From Zygnema cylindricum (Eukaryota > Streptophyta > Zygnematophyceae > Zygnematales > Zygnemataceae), in NCBI GenBank assembly GCA_037447655.1, contig JBBHKE010000801.1, positions 110,794 through 174,793 on the forward strand: DNA of 64,000 nt, given 5' to 3'. Shown here in pieces: positions 23,372-40,735 of this stretch; positions within the stretch are counted from its first letter, which is position 1; every line of letters starts with the position of its first letter. A program made the translations under genes and the position numbers. The notes beneath the pieces are model-generated. The model worked only from the letters and a program-made list of their open reading frames with translations, searched no databases and had not been told where the DNA came from.

Positions 23372-24777
23372 TGTAGTTTTGAAAAGTTAGTTTCGTGCAT
23401 ATGCAACATTTTGTGCGTAGGCGACGTTTCGTGCGTAAATTATTACCGGAAGTAATGTGGTGGTTTGAATGGAGGTTCGAATGTATTTGCGGATCGGGGG
23501 AGTAGTTGTACGATTGAAATTAAATTTTCGTGCATATGCGACATTTTGTGCGTAGGCGACGTTTCTTGCGTAAATTATTATCGGAAGTAATGTGGTGGTT
23601 TGAATGGAGGTTTGAATGTATTTGCGGATTGGGGGAGTAGTTGTACGATATAAATTAAAGGGACGTGAGGGACTATTTAAATGGTGTGGAATGCGTTGGA
23701 GAAATGGACGGCGGATCTCGAAACGATCCGACATTTAATATTCGAAGAGGTTGAAATAGTACGTCGCACGTACGAAACATAATGGGACAGGTGGTATTTA
23801 TAGAAAAGGTTGCGACGCTACAAAGAATCTTATTTGACACGTGTACTTGAAATGTGGTAGGCGTAACTTAGGGCGAAATACGTAGTTGCGTACGGACATA
23901 TTTGGATGGTTTGACGTCAATTAGTCAATTGGACTTTGGGACCACATGGCGCAACATCAAGGCTGCCGAATAAAAGCTATGGACGGTGGACAAAGGCTGC
24001 TGTTTTTTTTCAACGAGTGGGGACGCGAAATCGCGTCAAATCACAAGATGTATATTTTGGACGTCCCGGATTATATGACAAAATTCAAAGAGTTTCGTTG
24101 AGTGACTAAGCATACGATTTTGTGAGATTGTGTGTACTTGAAAATATTTGAAACAGCAATGGTTTGTCTTTTTGTGTATTAGTTATTAGTGTAGATTTAC
24201 TCATTCTGCCATACCTCGAATTATTCGGATATACAAACATTAATAGAGGTAGCTGGTAGATTGCGTACGGTTGGTATGCCTCCATACATTCATTAGTGAG
24301 CTCAAGTATATATACCTATGACTTAGTCATTTTTGGTCTCAATGAACTTTCTCTACCAAAATATGTATATGGCCATTTTTGGTAATTTTATCTGAAGATT
24401 CCTCTCAAATATTTTGGCAGAATTATCTGAAATTTTGCATGTATGTTCCTCCCTGCATTTTTTACATTGCTACATATTTGCAGATCTATTGTGTGTCGGG
24501 TCTGTGTGTAACTCTATTGTGAAGTTGTCAGTTTTATGAATTATTATGGCAGGCTATTTTTCTACAACTTTGACTAAATGATATGATAATTTTGTTTGGT
24601 ATTTTTATATGAAAATTTGTGAGAATACTTAATGAACTAGAAACTATTTTTTTATTTAGTTTCAGCCTGTTTTGTTATTTCTGTAGAATTCGGAGTGGAC
24701 TCAAAGTAGGCTGTTTTGGGTGTAGTCTGTGGTGCTTCCGAGGGTAAATCCATGGCTGAAAATGGCTATGGACAACA
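23372..24777 (+). repeat. 5' LTR of element F
   Basis: About 1406 bp. It contains a tandem duplication with a 135-bp period (units starting at 23394 and 23529) that the right LTR lacks. Confidence 0.75.
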
Positions 24778-24874
24778 CGTTATGGGCCCACGCCCATGGC
24801 TACCCATATTAGATGAATCAATTTTACCCATATTTTGGAAAACATAGCAGCAGGCAGCTGAAGCAATGGTGACG

Positions 24875-25941
24875 TGTAGAAATTGATGGTTCTTTTAGTA
24901 TTTTCTAGGTCTAAAATATAATGTAGAAAAGAAGCCGAGGCAATCTGCCTCTAACTCCTCTCTTCAACTCCCACACTTGTTGTAGTCACTAAAAGTTGGA
25001 GAGGAAGCAAGAGTCATGGCTACGTAGGCTATCCAGAGGTTTACGGGAAATATATTAGTTGATTTACGGATTGGTAGTTTCTTTACTAAAAGGAAAGCTG
25101 TCAAATCCAGAATTTGATCCTGGTACGTGTCGTCCGATAAAGCCGCCGGTAGCCGGTAGCCTTATCCATTACGTCTAGGACTAGAATTACATGATATAGG
25201 GTTTGTGAATTATTTAAATGTTGCCACGTAGGATAATTCATTTAACAGCAACTGTTTACGCGATACATAGATTAAGTTATATAAAAATACGGATTACGGT
25301 TTGGATAGGAAACGAGTACCGCGCATTTGTTTTTTTAAACGAAACGAATATCGCGCAAGTATTTATGACGGCTACGATTGAAATATGCATTCAATCGGAC
25401 GGCCGAGAAGAATGTCGAGATCGCGGAAGAGAATCTCGGCGGTTTGTGGTCATCGCCACATCGGATGACACGTGGCACAACTACATTGGATCGTGGCATC
25501 TCCGAGGATTACGGGACCGAATCCGGATATGACATGTGTCGACATTTAGGCCATGTCGTACAATATTCATACAAAAAGTACACCGATAGATGTACTTTTG
25601 TGTACGCCAATGTAATGTGATTGGTGCCGTACATCAATAGATAGAGTTTTAGAGAGGGATAAGACTTAGAAAAAATAGGTAGATAGGACCCTCTCTCCCA
25701 AAGAGCTTCTCTACAAAAGGTCAACTTTGACCCTCCATAACTTACTGCTCAGGGGAGCAAATTCAAGACTCTTTTTGCTATCGACTTAGGGGAGTCTTAC
25801 CTTCACAAGGGTGAAGGCGGTCAGAGTTTTTGTTTGCGAGGGTGGCAGTTATTCTTGCCGAAACACAAAGGGGTCAAGGTTATCCTAGAGGCTTCGTGTG
25901 AGCTGCCTACTCGGAGGACCTATGGAGGTCTCAAAGTTGCA
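24875..25941 (+). mobile_element. Solo LTR of the C family, opposite orientation, nested in F
   Basis: 1067 bp beginning TGTAGAAATTGATGG and ending GTTGCA. It matches the LTR of element C when that is read in element orientation, so it lies in the plus orientation. A perfect 5-bp target-site duplication TGACG flanks it (24870-24874 and 25942-25946). No internal region remains, so the element was lost by LTR-LTR recombination. The tRNA-like block (complement of 25100-25185) and the hairpin (24955-25025) are kept. Confidence 0.95.
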
Positions 25942-26071
25942 TGACGTAAGCGGAAGCAGTGGTGACATTTAAACACAAAAAAAGAGGAAATTTGGAGGTA
26001 CGGAAAGGTACGGTTACATTTGACACGTTGCATAGTTTATTTTGGTGCACGAAACTAAATTTTCGGGGGAG

Positions 26072-27365
26072 TGTTGTTTTGAAAAGTTAGTTTCGTGCAT
26101 ATGCGACATTTGGTGCGCACGCGACGTTTCGTGCGTAAATTATTACCAGAAGTTATGTGGTGGTTCGAATGGAGGTTTGAATGTATTTGCGGATTGGGGG
26201 AGTATTTGTACGATTGAAATTAAAGGGACGTGAAGGACTATTTGAGTGGTGTGGAATGCGTTTGGGAAATGGACGGCGGATCGCGAAGCGATCCGACGTA
26301 TAATATTCGAAGAGGTTGAAATGGTACGTCTCACGTACGAAACATAATGCGACAGGTGGTATTTATGGAAAAGGTCGCGACGCTACAAAGAATCTTAGTT
26401 AACCCGTGTACTTTAAATATGGTAGGCGTAATTTATGGCAAAATACGTAATTGCAGTACGGACATATTTGGATGGTTTGACGTCGATTCGTCAAGTGGAA
26501 TTTGGGACCACGTGGCGCAACATCAAGGGTGCCGAATAAAAGCTACGGACGGCGGACAAAGGCCGCCGTTATTTTTCAACGAGTGGGGACGCGAAATCGC
26601 GTCAAATCACAAGATGTATATTTTGGACATCCCCGATTGTATGACGAAATTCGAGGAGTTTCGTTGAGTGACTCAGCAAACGATTTTGTGAGATTGTGTG
26701 TACTAGAAAATATTTGAAACAACAATAATTTGTCTTTTTGTGTATTAGATTTTGTGAGATTGTGTGTACTAGAAAATATTTGAAACAGCAATGATTTGTC
26801 TTTTTGTGTGTTAGTTTTTAGTGTAGATTTACTCATTCTGAAATACCTCGAATTATTCGGATATACAAACATTAATAGAGGTAGCCGGTAGATTGCGTAC
26901 GGTTGGAATGCCTCCGTACATTCAGTAGTGAGCTCTAGTGTATATACCTAGGACTTTCTCATTTTTGGTCCTAAGGAACTTTCTCCGCCAAAATCTGTTT
27001 ATGGTCATTTTTCGTAATTTAATCTGAAGATTGCTCTCAAATCTGTTGGCAAAATTATCTGAAATTTTGCATGTGTGTTCCTCCCTGTGTTTTCTATACA
27101 TTGCTACAGATTCGCAGACCAATCTGGTCTGTGTGTGTCAGTTCTATCAAAGAATTATGGTAGGCTGTTTTTCTGCAACTTTGACTGGATGATGTGATAA
27201 TTTTGTTTTGTATTTTTATATGAAAATTTGTGAGAATACTTAATGACCTAGAAAATATTTGTTTATGTAGTTTCAGCCTGTTTGGTTATTAAACTAGGCT
27301 ATTTTTGGGGTATTCTGTGGTACTTCCGAGAGTAAATCCATGGCTGAAAATGGTTATGGACAATA
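26072..27365 (+). repeat. 3' LTR of element F
   Basis: About 1.29 kb. It has its own tandem duplication with a 66-bp period (units starting at 26684 and 26750) that is absent from the left LTR, so the two LTRs have each gained a private duplication. Confidence 0.75.
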
Positions 27366-28406
27366 AATCTACCATGTAATGCCCGGGTTTTTTGCGAAAA
27401 TGGCATACTCTTTTTGGGGGACCTTTTCTTGGTCCCTCAGATTGTCGTTCTCTTCCCCCTCCATCGAAAGGCTTGTAAGGTTTCCTTCCATTTTGGTCCT
27501 TCGAATCAGTCCTACAGCTAGTGCTTGAATACTAAGATTTCCTCGACGGTGCTTGAATACTAAGATTTCTTCGACGGAGCTCCACATGATTGTCCCTACA
27601 GCAAGTGCTTCAATACTAAGATTTCCACGACGGAGCTCCACAGTATTCTCCCAGACCAATATCATCTCAACAACTGAGTTCTAAATCCATCGGTTGTCGG
27701 GTAATTCCTTAACCCGATTTATAATATTTTCATACTTATCTGGAAGTTTCATGATAAGAGTATTCACTTCATGTTTTCTGTCTCTGCCTTTCCTGCACTC
27801 TCAAGTTCAACATAAAGTCCAACAAGATCATTACGAAAATCTAGCATGCTACCACATTTATAAACATAGGCTTGTATTTTTTGGTCTGCTATCTGTTGTT
27901 CCTGGATAGTTCCACTTTTATACAGACTCACTAAAAACTTACAAAATTTTGCAGACTTAGTTAGGTTCAGAAGGGGAAGAGCAATTGCTTCTGTGAGATT
28001 CCTCAAAATGACAGGTTTGGCCACCTCATTTTTGTAATGCCAAACCTCTAGATCATTCTCATATGTTTTCTGTACAGCTGGTGTCTTTACTGCTTCACTT
28101 GTTGCTGCTGCAGTTGTCGCAAGTATGTCTTTCTCCTTCACTATCTCTCCATTGTTGATGATGGTTTCTTCATCATCCTCAGCTTCCTATGAGGCTTTTG
28201 GCACTCTTCTCCCCAATCCTGATGCTCCTAGAAATCGAGATCCTCCGAAACTTGGTGGGGCTCCAATGCTAGGTGCAGGACACCTCACAAACCCCGATAT
28301 TATCCGCCAAAGGTGTTTTTCAATTAAGGTACCTCTCGTCATAGCTTCCCAATAAATAAACCCTTTTCCCTCGAAAATGGGCACGTTAGAGGGTGGGCCC
28401 ATAACT

Positions 28407-29325
28407 TGTAGTTCTATAACCTCCATTGGCCCACAGAATGTCCATCTTATATGAAGTCTTTAGGATAATATTTGCCTTGACTTTCCCATTGAATAAGTGC
28501 CACCGTGGCACGGAAATATTCTGACCACCTTCACCCCTGTGAAGGCCCGACTCCCTTAAGTCGAACGCAAAAAGAATCACTGAATTTGCTCTCATGAGCA
28601 TTAAGTTATGGTTGGCCATAGATGGCCTATAAATTCAAAAGGTCTCTCAAAGAGAGACGCCTCAAAAAAATTCTAAGTCCTAAATCTCTCTTTGAACCTC
28701 CCACTGCTACTGTACCTAAATAATCACAAGACCTTAAGGTACAAGAAGGTATAGGTGTCCCTTTACTTGTTGTATGGCCATGGTACGGCATGGCCGTCCT
28801 GCTCATGCTTGTTAGTTCCTCAACCATTATCGCACTCCACATAATGTTCGCTGTCGACTTGTGCCTTGCCATGTGTCATCCGCCGACTTTTAGTCACAAA
28901 CAGCCAAATGTCCACTCTGGTGCGTCGGCTCCATTATGAGCCATCCGATCAAAAACGGACAATTAATCGCGTCCATTTAAAATCAACGTTATTTCGTTTC
29001 GTAATTTGTTTAATGATGTATGGTAGTTGTTTCAATGTTTAAATACTAATCACGCCGCACTTAATTAACGCTTCATCACGACTTAACGAATAAGGCGCAC
29101 GGCTACGCCCTACGATGGTCATCCCGTAGGTCTCAGGATGAAATCCTAGTCTTGGCGCCTAAGTTTTGCAAATATCTATGCCTTATGCTCCCTCGGTTTG
29201 TCTCTTTGCTGCTTAAGGCAGCCATGATCTTTGAGTCCTCATTGACTACGACAAGCGTGTGAAACTAAAAAACCTTCATAGACAGACTGACAAAAGACAG
29301 AAATTAGAAAATACCTTTTTTAACA
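28407..29325 (-). repeat. LTR of element E (5' LTR in element orientation)
   Basis: About 919 bp, starting TGTAGTTCTATAACC and ending TTTTTTAACA. The tRNA-like block is at 29080-29159. The motif GTGGGCCCATAAC lies on its internal side (28393-28405). Confidence 0.85.
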
Positions 29326-29330
29326 TCACC

Positions 29331-31250
29331 ACCCATTATCATCCTCTCCTCAACAGTTCGGAGTGGGAACCTGCAGAGGTTCTGAGGTAGTGGTCCATAT
29401 GATTCGAGCCTTACTAGGTGTCCACCCGGATTCGTTTTTCCTCCACGTCAATGTTTTTAACGCACTGAATATAGTGGATCGGAATGTCATTTTTTCAAAG
29501 CTTATGGCTGCACCTTCTCTGATTGTCCACATATTTTCTTTTGTGGGGACCTTTTATTCTTTGAGTGGCAGTCTCTTTTTTTCCGTTGATGGTGATTTGG
29601 TCCCACTTTCCTTCAACCCCGACACTCCTAAAGGAGACCCTCTCGGGGGATTTTTGTTTGCCCTTGCTCATTATCACGTCCTTAGAGCTTTCGCGGCCGC
29701 TTTCCTTTTTTGCCTCTTCCCTTCAATTGCGGCGATACACACATTATTGGCTATTTAGCCAAAGTTTACCAGCCTATAACTTTTTCAAGGATTGTTTGGC
29801 CAAACTCAACATTTATGTTGAACCTTTAGTCCCCTCGTGTTATTCCTCCTCCTTTCACTCCCCCTCCTGGATTTCAAACCCCTCCTCCATCCAAAGGCAT
29901 TCGTGTATTTGGTTGCCCACTCGGTTCGGTTATTTACGTGACCCAATTTCTTGATTTTGCTATTCAAACAGACTAGTCACACGTGGACGACCTTCCCAAC
30001 ATTTTTGATCCCCAAGTGGTTATTGCTCTTTTGACACGGTGTTTTCCACATCCCCCCTCCTACCTTGCTCGCACTTCTCCTCCTACCCCTACGGTTGCGT
30101 CCTCCCTTTCTACGATTGATTATCATCTCATGGGCGTCCTTCATACTTTGTTAGGTTGTGGGGATTATGATCGCGAGTTTGTGCTTGCCTTCAGGCCTCC
30201 TCTCTTCCTGGCTCTGCTGGCGGTTTGGGTTTACTATCGATGGAGCGTGTTGCTCTTGCCACCTATTTGGGAAGTTGGTGCCTCGTTGCCACCACTGTCA
30301 CCTCAGTTTTTGTTTGGGGACACTCCTGTTCTTGCTAACGTTGTTCCCCGTGTTTCGAACGGTGTGCTCGCCTTCCACCAGTCCCTTTTGAATGCGTCAT
30401 GTTTTCTTCCTTCTAATGCTATCACGGACATGCCAGTTCTTTCCACTCTTGTTACGACACCAGTTGTGTGTGTATAGGAATCCAGTTCTAATCAGGTTGT
30501 CGTCGTCATTAAAACCTAGCTTCTCGAGGAGCTTCCTTCCAATTCGTCGCGTGCATGCTTTCTCTCTTGTATTGGACTTGGTTCCGGAGCTTGCCTGTTA
30601 ACTACCCCTATTTGATCCCTAATCGAGCCCGACGACATCCATTTGCTTCCTTGCTCCCACGGGGGCGAGTTGATTCAGGCGCATGACACGATTCGTGACA
30701 TCATCACGACCATCGCTTCCGAGGGGAGATTTTCTCTTCGTTGAGAGGTTTCCCACATTATTCCTTCGTGTCAAATTGACATTGTATCACTTGATGATGC
30801 ACGTCGCATATTTGGTGACGTTGTTTTGGCGAACTCTTCTTCGGATATAGTCGTCAATCAAGCAGCTCAACATGTTGGTGTGGTCGCCCTTAATGTTGCT
30901 AGGAAGAAGAAGCGTGATTATGTCCACCGCGATGCTGTGGATGGCTTCGTTCCAGTGGCGGTTGAGATATTTGGTTGTTTGGGTGTGGCTTTGGACGAGT
31001 TTCTCCACACTTGTGGTTGGCGCTCGACCGAGTTTTGGAGACCTGGAAGCCTTTATGTTTCAGTTCTCACTTCTTTCAACCATCAACGGTTGTTTGTGGC
31101 CCTACAATGAGTGGTAGCTTCTATTCTCCTTCGATCGTTTACTGCAGTTATGGATCGTCGACGTGTTCTGGAACTTCCACCTCATCCTCCTCCAGAATTC
31201 GAGGACTTAAACAGTTAGATTTTGTAGATTTCTAGTTGCGTTAGGGTTAG
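29331..31250 (+). pseudogene. Non-LTR retrotransposon reverse transcriptase fragment, dead
   Basis: Plus-strand remnant of the same family as the element at 49130-53710. It begins in the reverse transcriptase: QQFGVGT.. corresponds to HQFGVAT of the other copy. In motif A the catalytic Asp is replaced by Asn (LHVNVFNALN against FQVDVANAFN). Motif C, which is ADD in the relative, is lost through a small deletion around 29725-29737. Downstream pieces match the thumb region (LLTRCFPHPPSYLARTSPPTP) and the C-terminal domain (FVPVAVEIFGCLGVALDEF, about 30950). Several frameshifts. The start is cut off by the insertion of E. Confidence 0.8.
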
Positions 31251-32660
31251 GTTGGCTCATTTTGGGTCTTTGCTTAGCTGTTACACCTGATGTTTTTTGC
31301 TTCATTGGGAGTTTTAAGTTTACTTACCATCTTTTTGTATTTTTGTTTGCCTGCAGTTTTCAAGTTTAGCGTTGCTACCTCCTTTTGTTCCCATGGACTG
31401 AGAATGGTTCACCATCACGCTTCTTAATAAAGTCGCGTTTATTTTAGTACAATTTTAAAAATGCTTGCACAGAGCTTTCGTACACAGATAAATGAAACTT
31501 TTTCTGAACTACAGTGGTCAATATTTGGCTCCAGAATTTTACATGTGATATATATCCTCACAGCTGACCACAGATATGGTGTCTTACAAGTTAAACGTAG
31601 CAAAAATGAACCTAGTTAATTTCCAGTCTGCATAGAAATCTGAAAATAATGGCTGTCAAAAATACTTTGCATATCACATCTTCCTTCAAGACTTAAGAAA
31701 TTCAAAACCCAATTTCCTGTCAACGCCAATCACCAAATATTTTTAAAGCTGCTAAAAAATGGAGGAAGTTTTTTAAAAATCTAATTAGACCTAATAACAT
31801 GCACAAAAGTTATACATGGTAAAATACACATTAACACTCGAGGAACACAGTTAGTGGTGAGAACTGCTTTTGCGAGTCTCCTCTACACAAAATACTTGGT
31901 CCTACTATCGGTAGATGGCGTATAAAAACTTCCTGCACTTTCAGAGCAAACTTAATGATATGCAAGTAACACACCGCACTGTACTCTGTATGAATGTGTA
32001 AAGATACCGTGTAACACGAGTGAATCACCACAACACAACATGAAATGCCACAAATTCAACCTCCACAGACGGAATGAAAAAAGCTCAATTAAGTGGCCAA
32101 ATTCTTTGCAGCATCGAAAAAACAAAGACCATGAATAAATGCAAAACCAGCTCTTTCAAAACCAATTCAGAATCTGCACACAATCATGTATATCAGTAAA
32201 TGTGCTTTCGGGAAAAGTGAAAGACAAGTTTTGGTACAAAAACTCCCTTTGCACATGCATGTCTGGTATTGGCTGCTAAATATTACTCATGACCAAAACC
32301 CACTAGTACTTCAGAAAAACAACCAGCCACCGAGATTCATCGTAACAAGATAAGCTGGTTCGTAATTGCAACCCACTGGCCAACAAAAGCAGTTGAACTG
32401 GAACAGAAAACTGACAACAGTGAAGCTTTGAAATCACGACCCAACAAACCTCATCAGCACAATGACTCAACAGTTGTTACTTGTTCTTCACTTCCCCCAA
32501 AAGCCTTCCAAAAGAACAACCCAATGAGGCAAAAGCCAAAAAGGCTACTCTCTCCATATTTCTTGAACGCGACAACACACTACCTCTTCCAGATTCTTAG
32601 TACCAGTACAACTTTCCTCGTTAATAGAGGATCGTCATCTCATCCCAACTGATTCCGCAA
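31251..32660. other. 3' flanking region of the poly(A)-binding protein gene
   Basis: No open reading frame of note. On the minus strand this is the 3' untranslated and downstream part of the poly(A)-binding protein gene. A TTTATT at 31438-31443 is AATAAA on the minus strand; it is far from the stop codon, so a nearer, non-canonical site is also possible. AATAAA also occurs on the plus strand at 31425-31430. Repeats are not obvious. Confidence 0.4.
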
Positions 32661-38760
<6,100 letters not shown>

Positions 38761-39744
38761 TCCGTCTTGCCACAAGTTAGAAACAACCAAGACACGTTCT
38801 ATCTTCAGCGTACGATGGAAGTCAGACGAAGGAGAGGAGAGGAGAAGAAGAGGGGAGAAGAGGGGCCCTCGAGAAGCAGCCCTGGCTGCTCTTGCAGCGC
38901 CGCCGAAGTCTGGCAGAGAGGGAATCAGGAAGTGTGCCCTGCCAGCCTAAGATGGCACGAAAAAAAGGATGTATCATCGTTGTCACATCATGTGATGTAA
39001 TGGTTACATGGACTCTAGCAGCATATATGTTTTTTTCAATACTATACGAATAATAAACCCGCATAGCCTGTATACTATACGGTAGTACGTGTTGAATGCG
39101 AATGTACCAGATATAGCGTTTTTCCACGTTTTCGCACTTTTGAACTGGCGAAGTGCAAAAGTGATCGGAAACATCATCCTCGCGCAAAAAGCATTTCCTC
39201 TTGGGGACCAAACCTTTCCGAGGTGCCACATGGCCACGCGGTCGAGACTGGGAATCCTAGATGGAAGCCGGGCACCTGGGCGGTTGACAGCGCCGTCGAC
39301 TTGTGCGCTCGGCCCTTGGGCAACGTGCGATCACACATTGTATTTCATTGGTCGACACTTACTCGAAGCCACGCCTATTAGCCGAAATAAGCTTCAAAAT
39401 TTGGAAAATTTCAAACCTGCTATTTCCTTCATTACCAGTTTCGGATTTTCTGATGATCATTTGATCAAAGAAAGACAAATTCTGACAAAGCCCTTGCACG
39501 TGGCAGAATCCTGTCTTGAGTGAACGATAAAGGCCCTTCAGACAGGGAAGGACATGTAAATCCGCCAAATAGACACTCTGGTTCAATAGGGCCAAAATCC
39601 CAGTCAGCATCAAATCCAGCTTACCGTACAACCCAAACTTTTCCATCCAGACTGGTTGGGACCCATTGGACAGATTTGCGAATCATGACAAGATCGTTTG
39701 CCGCGATGACCCGATTCTGAGGATCCCGGGAACTTTGAAATCGG
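38761..39744. other. Intergenic region upstream of the poly(A)-binding protein gene
   Basis: No convincing coding region. It probably contains the distal promoter of the minus-strand gene. Open frames here have no recognisable domains and no repeat similarity to the rest of the window. Confidence 0.4.
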
Positions 39745-40735
39745 ACTACATTTTAGTGCATATCGCCATGCATTGGTAAAAACTTAGAAAGATACTACAG
39801 GTCAGTACAGTATAGGTATCGAACAAGCCTGCATACATTTGTGGCACCTTCGGCACCTCGTCGCAAACGGTTAACCGAAACCGTGACCGACCATTAACCG
39901 ACCGCCCGCATCGGATCCGGAACGGATTCGGGTGCCAAATTTGGGGGGTCGGGCGGATTCGGGCGGGTGATTCACGAAAAATAAAGTAAAAATCGGTTAC
40001 GGTTGGGTAAGCAAAAAACGAAAAAAAATGTTATGTCCATACTATCCAACATTATTGTACTTTGTACTATTGGTATCGTGGAGGTACGTGACATCATTTT
40101 GTAATTTTCCAGGTACGGGCAAGTACGCGTAGTCGCGAGAAATCGAGTCTCGGTTAACTTTTTTTTTCGTAAACGCGTTTCGGGTAACGATTAACAATTT
40201 TGGAGCGTGACATAACCCGGTCAAGCGTCAAGTACTCAAATTAAAAAAAGAAAAAAACGGTCAGTTTCGGTAAATCAAAATTTTTGACTTTTGCGACCTC
40301 TGCCTCCCGTGACCTTCGGCACTTCTTGGGATTGGGTATGGGAAATCGGGTTTTTGTGTTGAGGGTTGTTTTTTTAATAATAGAAAAAACAATTGTATTG
40401 TGTTGAAGCTTCCAACTTTTTGGCCTCGTAGGGGTGCCGAAGGCGTCTACGTCGCTCTTATTTCTCCGCGCGACCGTATGTTTAGGGTTTATTTTATCTC
40501 TCTTTGATTTTATTTTAGTAAAAATAACAACCAAAACAAAAAATAAATGACCGTAAACATAGGAGCCCTATTCGCATACCCGACCCCGCGAGGTGCTGAA
40601 GGCGTCGAGGGGTGTCGAAGGGGTGCCGAAGGCCCACACTTGTATGGAGGCTTGTTTGAGACCCATACTGTAGTGTAATGTAGTACCTTTCAAGTTTTTA
40701 CCAATGCATGGCGATATGCACTAAAATGTAGTATG
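39745..40735. mobile_element. Foldback-like element with ~117-bp inverted repeats
   Basis: 39745-39862 and 40617-40735 are inverted copies, including ATTTTAGTGCATATCGCCAT and CAAGCCTGCATAC against its complement. The loop is about 755 bp and contains further short copies of the motif GGTGCCGAAGG. No transposase and no clear target duplication. Related pieces recur at 46249-46293, 46540-46690 and 46868-46915. The class is unknown. Confidence 0.5.

Larger units (their letters stand above)
23372..27365 (+). mobile_element. Non-coding LTR element F (LARD-like), nested in E
   Basis: Two long direct repeats, 23372-24777 (about 1.4 kb) and 26072-27365 (about 1.3 kb), both starting TGT(A/T)GTTTTGAAAAG and ending near GGACAACA/GGACAATA. 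The internal region holds no gag or pol. Just after the left repeat lies CGTTATGGGCCCAC (24778-24791), the same primer-site motif seen in the coding elements; just before the right repeat lies a purine-rich TTTTCGGGGGAG. This gives a plus-strand orientation. AATC flanks both sides (23368-23371, 27366-27369), consistent with a 4-5 bp target duplication in the E gag. Confidence 0.75.
21630..28406 (-). pseudogene. gag-pol remnants of Copia element E
   Basis: Minus-strand pieces: RNase H C-terminal end (about 21750-21630), then a jump caused by deletion to reverse transcriptase at 22256-21780 with YVDD (YVAIYVDDR) intact; the linker between integrase and reverse transcriptase (22722-22513); the pre-integrase part (22955-22749); protease and acidic linker remnants (23300-22980); and, on the far side of element F, nucleocapsid and gag (27665-27369, 28141-27764, 28426-28187). 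The integrase core is missing between 22749 and 22722. Many frameshifts. Confidence 0.8.
20667..29325 (-). mobile_element. Copia retrotransposon E, deleted internally and carrying nested insertions
   Basis: LTRs at 20667-21611 (945 bp) and 28407-29325 (919 bp) on a minus-strand element. The flanks TCACT (20662-20666) and TCACC (29326-29330) fit a target duplication with one change. The left LTR starts with a partial tandem duplication of its first ~26 bp. The internal region keeps reverse transcriptase, pre-integrase and gag pieces but has lost most of RNase H and the integrase core. It contains the nested element F (23372-27365) at its nucleocapsid region. Confidence 0.85.

Noticed and set aside
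26347-26667. 106-codon open frame in the right LTR of F
   Set aside because: The left LTR of F is broken at the same place and no domain is seen; best explained as chance within a non-coding LTR.
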